Assembly: GCA_963662155.1 (NCBI GenBank)
Contig: OY759271.1
Span: forward strand, 42,113,500 to 42,177,499
Origin: Lamellibrachia columna
Taxonomy: Eukaryota > Annelida > Polychaeta > Sabellida > Siboglinidae
Direction of reading: 5' to 3'
Length of the DNA: 64,000 nt
Under the pieces are notes generated by a model, which was not told where the DNA came from, ran no database searches, and saw only the letters and a program-made list of their open reading frames with translations. Position 1 is the first letter of the stretch; each line of letters begins with the position of its first letter. Position numbers and translations under genes: made by a program. This document shows positions 29,742 through 42,400 of the stretch, piece by piece.

Positions 29742-30818
29742 GTCAGCGCTGGAACAGGTGAACTTCAGCTAGTACGAATTTCTAACTAGGGCAGTTATTG
29801 TCCCAGTTACTTCGCACACCTGTGCATTGTCACAGGTATGCACTTCATGTGTACGAGCCCAACTTACGAGGAGTCCACTGTGTGGACGGCAGGGCGTCGG
29901 TCAATTCTAGCTTGAACATTAGTGTGCATGCGTGCTACGTTAATGAAAAATACTAGGCGTAGAAAAACTGCAGCGTTATATACAATCCAGGACCAGTCGA
30001 TGCGACAAGAGGGGTACATGGAAAAGGGCTTATGTCAGGTCGCGGAAATTGGCGACTATATTAAACATACTCATTTATAAACACACCAACCATAATTTGT
30101 TAAACGATCCGTTTGGTTTAAATTTTTCATAATGACTAATGCAAATATGAGTGTCAGTCATATTAAAAGACACCAGTTGGCAGGACTTCTAGTTACCATA
30201 ATTGCAGTAATCCCCTTCTTAAGAGACAACCCTCGTGCAAAGGTGTAATAACTTTATAAGACCGTGGCCTTTCATGGGGGAATTTTCATGGGAAAGCCTT
30301 ATTTGCTGCATGGCAAAGTGTCATCTGGGGGCTCAGGTGACGGGGTGGCCTCTTGTAATATGTGCCATGGGGACCTCTGTATATATAAACCACAGTACAT
30401 CATGCATAGGAAGTGTAACCCAGACAGCTTACTTGTATGCACTTGTGTGTAAAATATTTCACAAAATCAAGTTAAGCAACAACAAAAACCATTATCTTGA
30501 AAAATAAGTCAACTGAAGTTGAATCTTTCGGAAGTCCATGTCCATGTGCTGAGTGCACAAGGTTCCCGAAAATGACCGTTAAGTGTAACACCTGACAGTT
30601 GTGTTTAAAACTTCGTCCTCAACTGATTTCAGGTCGAAATAAAGGTGGTGTCATGGCACCTGGTGGACTTTCCCTGATCCTCCTAGAGTTGTTATTAAAC
30701 TATTGCGACTATCCCCACTGTCAAATTGTAATGCTTGTAGGCTGTACGGACTAATTTGGGCAAAACGACAATTAGGCCAATTGCCTATATTGCCGCATAC
30801 CTTTCACCAGCCAAATTA

Positions 30819-31865
30819 TTTAACAAGGTTTAACAAGGTTGCCATCCCAAACAACAAGTCCAACAATTTTATCATATATGTATAGCCTGCCCTTATCATA
30901 TATCTGTCAATTCTGTTTTTAAACATATTCACACTACTAGCATTAACACAATCATTTGGCAGTTTGTTCCATTCGTTTATCACCCTCTGTGAGAAAGAGT
31001 ACTTTCTCATGTCCAACCTACACTGCTCCTTATCTAATGCTGCTTTATGTCCTCTGGTTCTACTGCCTTCTTTAAGTTTGAAGAACATATTCCTGTCAAT
31101 ATCCTCATAACCATTCAATATTTTAAACACTTCTATTTGGTCTCCTCTTAGCCTCCTGGTCTCTAGTGTTGTCAAACCACATTGTAATAAGCTACTTTCG
31201 TAACTAAGGTCTCTCAATTCTGGAATCATTTTAATTGCTCTTCGTTGTATTCTTTCTAGCTTGTCTATGTCCTTTTTTACGATATGGTCTCCATGCTTGA
31301 ATACAATATTCCAAATGTGGTCTAACTATTGCTTTGTACAGGGGTACAATTAGCTGTTTCTCATTATACGTGATAGTTCTCCTAATTAGCCCTAGAATTT
31401 GATTTCCTCTCGAAGCAGCAATACCACATTGCTCTGAAATTTTCATGTCAGCACTAAATGTTACTCCTAAGTCCTTTTCTTGTGTGGTTCTACCTAGTAC
31501 AGCATCCCCCATTTTATATTCTTCGTCCATGTTTCCATGCCTTATGTGTATACATTTACACTTCCCAAAATTGAATAACATTTGCCATTTTTCTTACCAT
31601 TTAACTAATTTATCTAGATCATCCTGTAAACTTTATTTATCTGTATCATTAGTAACCTTTCTGAATACTTTTCTGTCATCTGCAAATATGAGTACTTTGC
31701 TAGATGTCATCTTCCAAATCATTTATATATATTAAAAACAGTATAGGGCCTAACACTGATCCCTGTGGTACTCCACTCAAAACAGATTTCCATCCCCCAT
31801 TTTAAATTCTTCGTCCATGTTGCTATATCCTGTGTGTATACATTTGCACAAATTATGCTGGACAG
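30819..31865 (-). mobile_element. 5'-truncated, broken CR1-like LINE
   Basis: The minus strand reads [20 protein letters not shown], an FADD catalytic box, then QEKDLGVTFSADMKISEQC, RPHLEYCIQAW and the C-terminal KYSFSQRVINEWNKLP, all in CR1-type order. In-frame stops and shifts break the ORF. The 3' end is ttaaacc-type repeats following ggatggcaacc. A second partial copy of the [19 protein letters not shown] segment precedes the reverse transcriptase part. The interval 29742-30818 upstream has no recognised feature. Confidence 0.85.
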
Positions 31866-33486
31866 TAAGATGTGGGGACATAATAAAGCATAAGGCATAG
31901 TAATTAAATATACCAGATATAAAAATCAACATTTTGCCGCTGGTAAGAACAGAAGACATTGTCCTCTGATTGGGAGCAATAGTCATTTTCCGAGAGTTGG
32001 TCGGTGAATGAGCGAGACAAAAAAAGCATGCACATTACAAAGGTATATGTAGGTCAAAGGTCACGACTACACATGCAACTGCTGGGTCAGCACTACAGCC
32101 AGACATCAAGACCAGGCAATGGAACCAACTACGGAAATCAACACTCCAACGCAAAATTATGTACCAATTATTCATTGCACGGGTTGAGTATGTGCTCCTG
32201 TAACAATGCTGTGAACCGCTTTTAACATTCACTGGCAGCAGCGGAATGAGTAGTTGAGTGCGTGTGTGCGTGCGTGTTAACTTGTGATAAAACTGATATC
32301 GACAACACGAACTGGTGTTTATTATATAGGAATATCTACTACCAATAATAAATGCATGCTTTGACAAGTTTAAAAAAAAATATTTTCTGGTCAGCAAACT
32401 CAGCATTCTATCCAATGTTTCATGGAAGGTTTTTTACTCCATTAATCCCTTCTTATTTCTTAAAAACATGCATCTCAACTGTTCCAATCCCTCGTATCTT
32501 TGTTACCAAAGAAATATATTTCAACTGGCCACATAACATCTCACAAGTGGCAGACATTTAAATAAATAAGGGGACATGTAAATCTTATGACGGACCATTC
32601 CATTGTCAACTTAAAATGAGGCAGATCGTTGAAACATTTTATTCCATCCATTAACAAAAACAGCACCACTGTTCCGTGAATATGCATTGGAATTTGTTTT
32701 AAGGGATTAATATAATATTACGTATACTATGCTTCACAGGCAAGAAAAATGGTACGTCCTGGCAAACCTTAATGTATTATGTTATAAAGTGACTATTCAA
32801 CAAAGTGTCTGACCGACCTAGAGTTCAGATGGACATCTCCCTCCAGGTAAACCAAGCCATCATAACTATGATGAGAGCAGAATGTCTCGGCTGTTAGACA
32901 AAACTTAAAATAATACAACACATTGCTTATTCCACTACATGCACATAATAGTACATCTTTACGCAGTTTCACAAATGCATTTACCCACTATTTGCAGTAT
33001 AAAATTCTTCGAGTGATGTTAACAGTATGCAACCTAAAGATAAATTTCGACCATTACATAAATGGTAAACCCAGATATTGGTACATGCATTTAGCATTTA
33101 AAACTTGTGGCTTTATCAGTTTAACACCACATCAACTGTGTTTCAATGTATTTAGCAGAGTTAGATCTGTGGTAACTAGAACCACACCATAGCAACATGG
33201 GTATCATGGTAGAATCTGTATGAGCAAGTCAGGAAGACATCTTCCCACATATTTATGCTACCACACAAAATAGAAGCTATGATAATATCAACTGATTTCA
33301 TCAAAATGACACAGACATGCACATTTTCATGACATGTGCCCCTGAACAGTGACTGACGCACACACATATGGCGTCACTGGCTGTCTCAGTTGACATGGCA
33401 CAATAAATATACACAGTAAAAATATGTTAATTCTCCTTTGGTGAAGCCATTTCTTCTTTATGCTCCGAAATGGTGTGCACTGGTTA

Positions 33487-36400
33487 TCATAGGAAGTGGA
33501 TACCGATGCCGAACTGTAGTCCTTTGGTAATGCTGGAAAAAGAAGAAAATTGCAAATGTCAGTAGAAAGACATGGCCTGAATTAACAGGTGGAAACAGAT
33601 GGTGGGTGAAGTCTGAAGTAATGGAATATGTGGACTGGGACACCATGAGAAAAGTACACCTCTTGAAAGTAAGGTTACCACACAACACACATGTAACAGT
33701 CATCTGTTATTGCATTTTTATATATATGTAAACAACAATAATCATAAATAGTTCCCTGGACGCAGTGGCCAAAAATGACCAACCCCACATTTGTGCGCAG
33801 CTGCAAGCCAGCGTGCCGACCGTTGCTTTTCAATGCTGCTATCCATCTATTTATAACCCGATTGGGTACAAATCTCGAACAGAATGAGATATGACAAAGA
33901 GGCAACCACTTGTCATCGCCATTTTGGCATAGTAATTTTTGTATTCCACCCTGTTGTTGATCGTGCCATTGTCTGTCATCAGTTTGAAATTGTCTTTGTT
34001 TATTTAGATTGTATTTTGTTAGTATGATTACATTGCTAGGCACACAGTGTGAAAGAGTTTGCAATCTTTTGGGTTTTGGTTTTATATAATTTTTAATTGA
34101 AACAAAACCATTCCAGTCACAATTCACAAGGTAGTGATCTTGAAAATAAAATTTTTATGCTTTCATGCATATTGACAAAAATGTGCATAATAGTAAAAAG
34201 TAACCATCATAATAGGATAATTTTTTTAGTGGAAAAAACTAACAAACATGCCTACATGGTTCTCTGGGTTGAAGGTAACAACACTGGACTTTTGAGCATC
34301 TAAGACGTCTTCACTTCGTGAAGGACGAACAAGATTTCACATAAACAGTTGCATTTTAAAGGGATGGGTTTACAATGTTTTGAACTTAAATAATAGACTT
34401 TAAAAAAACAATTTGCAATCTTCAAACAAAGAGGAAGAGAGGCAGGATGACACAGAGTGACATACCTGTCCCCTTGCTGCACGCCGTTGGGTACGACGTA
34501 GTTGAGCTCCATGCGTGCAATGCCTCCCATCTTGAAGACCATGCCTGCACCGTAGCTCCACCTGAATGCTTGGCCCAACTGTCTCAGATTGTCTCGCCAC
34601 GAGTTGTCTGTCATCAAACACAATCACTTCAACACCGTACACCACCAATACAAATAGTAATAAAGCACTTGTGCACTAACAAATTACATAAATTATTGAT
34701 ATATTTGGTAAATGTTCAGTATAAAAAGAGCTGATTAAATATATTCAAAAAAGAGTGTGAAGCAATAGAATTATGAAGATATTACAGGTCAACAATTATT
34801 AAGATATCACAGGTCAGTAATTATTAAGATATCACAGGTCAACAATTATTAAGATATCACAGGTAATTAAAAAAACAGAAAAATTAAAATATACTTAAAA
34901 GTAATTCTGTAGTAAATATTGTCTATTCATGTTAACAAAGTAATACAACATTTTAGGAATGTGAACTTAGCATTCTACATTCTTGTACAAAAACAAAACA
35001 AGCCAGGCACAATTGTGCTTTGTCTTGCACCCTACTACTTTGTCTTGCACCCTACTACTTTGTCTTACACCCTACTACTTTGTCTTACACCCTACTACTT
35101 TGTCTTACACCCTACTACTCACTCAGGTCTATGTTGGTGAGATTGCCAGCATTGACGAATAAATGGGTTCGGAAGAGATCCCCAAAGCCGCCTTTGCCTG
35201 GGCAGAAAGGCAGGGGTGTATAGAGGTGTAGACCTGACAACCAATATGTGTCAGCCCCCAAGGAACGACCTGCAACGGCAGAAGAACCAATCATTAGACC
35301 AACCTACGTTCTCATCAGTGTAGTTACATTATGTTCTGAGAAAGGGGTAAAATCCATGAGGAATAAGGCATTTTGTACATAAATATTAATGAAGAGATGT
35401 CTATTTCCCAAGATTTGTGAAAATAAGGGACACTGATTTAGTGCAGGTCAGGCCTGGTTCAGGTACACATGCACATACCCACTGTTCCCCAATCCGTGTT
35501 TAAATCTGACCTTATTTACAAGGTCTTCTTCTATCCTCTTGCTGCACAGAAAGCGTCACATAGGACAGAATATGTATGCCTCAAATATAGATTAATAAAA
35601 TGTGTGAATATAACAACTGCCTTACACCATAAAGCATATTTCATGCCTGAAAATAGTGTATGTTATGCCAACACCTTGTGCAATAATTTGCAATGATTTA
35701 CTAATACTAATTTTCTAAGCAGACAAATAATAAACATTTTGTCTCTCTGCCACGGGTGTACTCCAGGTTAAAGAGCACTAACTGGGTCATGTGACTGTGT
35801 GTGACATGATCATATTTACCCACCAGCATCGCGGGGTCCAACGCCCTTCATCTGGAAGCCTCTCATTGTGAGTGGACCACCAAGGAAGAACCTATCGTTG
35901 ATACGGATGTTGCCACCAGGTTGGATCGTCTTCATGATTCCTCCAGCCAGAGACAGCTGCACCACCTACCATGCACAGGCTGTACAGTGAATCATCCTGG
36001 CACACATAGGCTATACAATGCTTCATCCTGGCACACACAGGCTATACACCAGTGCCTCTAGTGCATAATATAACAATGTAATATAATAATGTAATGATAA
36101 AATCTCGAGAGATTACCGATGGAAGTACAACACATAATTCATGCAAATCTTTTGCTGTGTGCTGAAATAATCATGTATCAAAGCCAATGCATGTTCAATC
36201 GCATTCAAAATTATTCAAATGTCAGATCAGCCGATTTTTGCATTCTGATGTTAGCGCTGTGATACTGGATATATACCATATAAGAACTTAACTTTTTAAC
36301 AATGATTTGTCCTGGTTCACATAGGCTATACAGTGAATGGCACACACAGGCTATGCAGTAGAAGATTTAAAAATGAATAATTAACTGATGTTTCTCATTC

Positions 36401-39400
36401 AAAACCCGGCTACAGTGTATACGCATATTGATCCAGAAGGTCTGAGTCAACCGACTTGTAAGAACAGTTTGTGGTAGAAAAACTACTTACTGTACCAAGA
36501 CCCAAGGTTTTGTTCGCTTGAAATTCAGTTTCATGTCTAACGTACTTCGCATCACCTCCAAGACCTGCAATTTCCTGCAATCACACAAATCACCACCAAA
36601 CACTTCTGAACAGTCCTGCTTAGTAATCAGACCGAGACAAACTATTATACTAACTATGTTTATTAATGACCAGAACATTTCTAAATTCCTAAAGCTTCAA
36701 CTGCATAAAACATCCTTTCAACAACATAAAACATCCTTTCAACAACATAAAACATCCTTTCAACAACATAAAACATCCTTTCAACAACATAAAACATCCT
36801 TTCAACAACATAAAACATCCTTTCAACAACATAAAACATCCTTTCAACAACATAAAACATCCTTTCAACATGTACAACAAGACAATTTCTTACATGATAT
36901 GCATAGACATCAGCACAAATTAAGCACATAATAGCGCTATTTAAAAACGATATACATAAATGTGTGTGTAAATATTTATGCTATTTTTTATACACAGTAT
37001 GTACATTTGTGTATACGGCAGACTTGTTAACAAATGCAAATGCATTTGTACCTTAAACATTTGCATTTGTATGCGACCCATAAACATTTGATTTGTCAAA
37101 TGCACAACCAAATGTGCAATCAAATGCATGCGTAATTCTTTGAATAATTATTATTGTTAGATACACAACATGCCATTGGAAAAAGTGCTCTGTAGTGAGC
37201 AGTATCCTCAGCAGATGATGAAATCATTGTCTAACCTGTGAATCCACTTTCACAATGGGCTATTTGATAAAGTGCTCTGTAGGTCAACTAGTCAATGCCT
37301 GAGCTGTTATTCATACAACATGAAAAGACCAACTGGTCTATACATTGACTGCTTCAGAGATTACCTCTTCATTGAAACAAATCAAACAATGCAGACAAAT
37401 GACTCCCTTGTGTTGTGTTGGCACTGTTGGGGTGGGTTTGGGTGGCAGCTCATTGGGGGAGTAAACATTAGCAATGTCAGCCCTGGATATTTACAGCCAG
37501 AGAGAGCGATTAGTTGTAGCTGTAATTATCCACCAGGTTATCTTCCCAGTGACCCCACCAGTGGACAGTCTAATGTCTTGGGTTCCCCTTCCATTCTGGC
37601 CTACCTGAATGATTAGCCTTTCATTCCCTGCCATAGTTCCCAGTAAACGGTCAATTGTCTATTCCTCCCTCCCATTTCCACCACCTCTTCAGGCCTGGAA
37701 CTGAGTGACTCAGCGTATGACTCTACAGACTTGTTCATGTAGTGGGACTGGTATGTAGTGGTACTTAGTGGCTACAATAATGTACTACTGAATTTATTAA
37801 ATTAATAACGTGTTTGTATACATTACGTTGTTTTTTCTCCAAATAAAACAAAATGTTAGTATAAAGCCAAAACACTTGAAATTAAATCAAATGCATTAGT
37901 AAATGTGTAACCAAAACATTTGAATTTGCATTTGAATGCAACCCCAAAACATTTGCATTTGAATGCGTTCCTGGAAAATGGCATTTGCATTTTTTTTAAT
38001 CAAGTGAAACATTTGCATTCAAATACATTGACGTGCATTTGTTAACAAGCCTGGTATACTGTACGGTCCATCATACATATGGCTCATATCATTTTTTTTT
38101 TCTAAACAAACTGACTCTCACCAAACATACATGTTTCACCTGCATATTTCCATATAAAGAATCTCCACTTGGCCTCCTAAATGCCACGGAGTTCAGGAAT
38201 GTGTTAATATACTGTTTCTGACACAAATAACAATTCCATATTGCAATACCTGCGTGAGTTCTATACAGTATCCAGTGGAAGGCATCACCGTACTGTCTCG
38301 CTTGTCCCGGATCCAGGTGTGCTGTCAACAAAAGTAAGCAGTTTTCAAATGTCATCATGCATCATCGAAAATTTACAGTTTTTCTGCAAAAGATTAGTCT
38401 CGCTTATCCGAGTCTCGCTCGCCTTAGTGAATTCGCCAAGAAGAGTCTGGCCTCAGAGACATGGTCTCCTTGTTAACCACTGTCTCCACTCCATTTTGTG
38501 TAGGCATTCCAGTGAAGCGCCAGCAGCCAATCAGTGTCATTATCAAGATTCTACACTAAAAACAAGTTCATTCTTATTTTATGAATTAGCCAAGTGCCCA
38601 GATGACATTGTAATTAGCTAATTATGTATGAACCCAGAATCTGGGTGCATACATAATTTCTGTCACAATGAAAAGACACTTCGCAATAATATGTGCAACA
38701 AACATTGGTGCCACAGCATGGAGCCTGGATAATCGAGGCTAGCAAAATATCAGCCTGGGCAAAGAAAGCACCAAGTCACAATTGGTTCAAATTCCAGATA
38801 ACTTGGAACACAAACAAGGCAAATGGTTTTTTTAAATGTATATATTAATTTATATATATATATATATAATAAATATTAATTTATCAACTTTCTACAAACA
38901 ATGGGAATACATAGAACAGCTGATCGTGTAATGCACAATAAACATTTGTGCGATTCTTTTAAAATCCATAGAACCAGGTTTGGTTTCTTAGTACAAAGTC
39001 AAACAATGCAAATCCAGGCATTTCAGGAAGCGTTCACAAAGTTTCAAATAATCATTATAACATTCCTTACTTAAGGTTGCTCAGGCGGCTAATGTGTCAG
39101 TTGATTTTTTTTTCCCCTCATAACATGCTAGAAAATATTGAACTGAACGTCGACACCACAAATAATCATATGGCACTAGCATCGTATTTCGCCAATTCAT
39201 CCTTTAAAAACCAAGAAATCCCCCGACTTCCTGGAAATACTGACACTGTTTCCATAGTAACGACCATGTGTGCTTCGAGTCGGCGTGCATTAGCACCAAT
39301 GTAAGTTCGTTTGCCATGAACGTGGAACATATCGTCTGGTTACTGGGATCACAGTACATTGCAGTATGATGCCTACCTAAATTAACTTGTTCTTAATCTG

Positions 39401-42400
39401 CAGTTAAGTTAGTTTATTCTGCCGTTGACGCCATAACTGAATCTTCCGGTAGCTGTGACCTGGTGACCCCACCAGGAAATGGGCCAATCAAATGATCTTG
39501 TTCATGATTAAACAACTGACCATGTGCCCCGACACTGGGCTGGCACAATCTTGATTGATGACAACATGATACACATGGTAATTCATTCATATCATCAGTG
39601 ACCATGTCATTTATTTGTTTGGGGGGTTTTCTCTACATTACATAAGATGGCATTTTGTGGGTATTTTTTTTTCCCATATTTACAAACATAAAAAACCATG
39701 AAACATCATCAAATAAATGAAAAATTCTTAAGTTTTATTAACCTGGAATATTATTTAGTTGTTCAACTACAATTTGTGAATAGCCACCCAAACTTCTCGC
39801 ACTGTACTAGCACTAAGTGTTGACAACTCTACCTCACAACGCCCTGCTGTGATACCTACCCTGAGAGCTGACTTGACACTGTGACCTGCGTGTTCACGGA
39901 CTGCAAAGGACCTGTTGTCTGCGAGACACGTAATATCCCGCCACACCCCCTCCCATCGGATGTTGTGGCGCCCCAGCAGGGTAGGGTACTGAAGTGAAAA
40001 CAGAGACATCTTAACTGCAAAGTCAAAGAAACCCAGCAATGTGATTATTAACAGTAGCCAATTTACTGCATTATATTTTGTAACTAGTGCAGAAAGAATT
40101 TGTTTTTATTTTATTCTTATTCCACATGCCAATTAAACATATATATAATAATTATTATTAATTATTTAAATTACAATGTATATATAATTTAAATATTAGG
40201 GTGGCTCCTATGCTAGCGACCGAGCCTGGTCTTAATAGGCGTCTTCCTGACCCATATTCAACATGTATTTTTTTATGTATTTACTGTAAATAATGATGGG
40301 TCTAAAATAAACACGTACTGTATTGCTAACAGCAAGCTGGTTCATCTTCAATGTCATTGAATTACACCTCCCACTTTGTTGTAGTCCACTGTTAATATAT
40401 GTCACTGTGCTATGTTAATGAGTGATTGGTTGTTTGTATACGAAACAAGTATGGTACTGCAAATACAAAGTCTTTTTAACTTTGCATATTGTTACATATT
40501 TATGGGTCAATTGTTATACGTGATTTAAATATGACAATGCTGATGGCATAAAAACCAACTTGGAGGAAATGCTAAACCAACTCGTTTTTGTTTTTAAAAT
40601 GTCACTGTGAAATGGACACTGACAGTGATTTAACAATGATTTTATTTCCCTACGACCCTTTGTGGAGTATGGGAGAATTTTCTCACACTACAGCACAATA
40701 AGTGCTATCTTTATAGAAACAATGTATAACAAAGAAAGATCCATTGCGTGAATATTAAGGACTCTGATTAATTACATAAACTTTGACATTATCACCTTGA
40801 TAAATCAGGAAAGATATACCAACTGTTTAACGCTATGTACACTGAATAACTGGTTCATTTTTAGGATATTAGGTCCAACTTTGCAGTATCTTTTAATATA
40901 TTATTTCTATCTTTCTTCCATCAACGATGCACAAACAAGAACAGAGTGGAATTCATCACCTTGATCACGAGTATTACATAGATTGCAAGGTCTCAGTACA
41001 TTTCCTCGTGGATAGACTAATGGATGTGCCACAGTACCACAATACACACAAGCAGAGCATTAAGGACAGTTGTGGGTACTCACAGAGAGGTCCATGGACA
41101 AGCCTCGGTCCTGTTCTTTGTATCCACTCCATGGATATTCTCCGCTGTGTTGAAACACGCCCGCCTGCAACCTGTGTCATATGTCAACGAGTGTTTAAAG
41201 CACAGACAGATATAAAAACTGAAGTCAGAGCCATTTTTACTGCACAGAGGCACTGTCTGTGCATGACACATTTAATTCTACTTCTGTATTAAATTATTCA
41301 TATACTCCCTAATATGTTATTTTCAATGAATGGCAATTTGTTTTCAAATAAGCATGTAACATGTAACTATACATTTGGTTGTGTTAGTTTTTCTTTTCAG
41401 ACTACAGTTTTGATGTCCTAAGCATGTAGTCCTCCAAATTCTAGTTCATTGCTGCACAGGGTCATATTGCCTAGCTTCAACACATCCTCAGCTGATTCTC
41501 TATCAACCTGTTTTCTTGGAACAATCCATCAGTTAAGCAGATTCTAAAGTGTTTGTGTGTGCTTACTTTTCATTCAAATTTAAAAATAACCTGTCTCTTA
41601 CTGTGTTGACATTTCAAGACTCCTGCTGATAGACAATTGCATGGAATGTGAGCCAAATCACCAGGCATACCTCAAGTTTGGGTCTCCTTGTAGAGGTTTG
41701 CCAAAGAGTAAGTTGTATCCTATTGCTTTCTTTGTTCCGTACATATACTCGATATTCAACCTCTCAGCCCGTCCAAATGTGTTTGGCAGTTTTAAATTGA
41801 ACAGCTGCAAACATTGAACAATCATACGAAAAAACATGAATGCTGTGTCAGTGCCTTGCACAGACACTGAAGAAGACAACGGGACTAGGTGGACAAAACA
41901 AATCCTGTCTAAAAGCGTGTTATACAGTATGTCAGTTATTGTGTTTTATTAAAATTAAATCAAACAAAATGACACAACAAATCATCTTATTTACTTCGAA
42001 TAGTTATCACATACAGACTTTTTTAAATGGGGTCAGAAGCCTTCCTTTATCACTAGATTAGAACAAAAATACAAATGCTTACCATACTACCTTCATTGGT
42101 TCCAATCAAGGTACTAATTCCTCCTGTTACACGTCTATGTTCTACCACTTGAAATGTGATGTCGTAACCGTCACTCCTTGCCATCGGTCCTAATATATAT
42201 ATTTACATATACATAAAACAATTAACCATTTTAATAAAATTTACCTTTTTATATTTGATGAAATCAAATTTGATGAAATTTAATGAAATCAAAACATTAT
42301 AAATGGTTTGAATTATTCTTGTTATGTAAACCTGATATTATCATAAAATGGCCAATAACTCTTTACTGAATGGAAAACTGGCTCAGTTGTTCATATAAGG

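Noticed and set aside
33675..34127. 150-codon minus-strand open frame downstream of SAMM50
   Set aside because: No recognisable motif, atypical composition, overlaps the SAMM50 last intron; possibly part of a degraded repeat.
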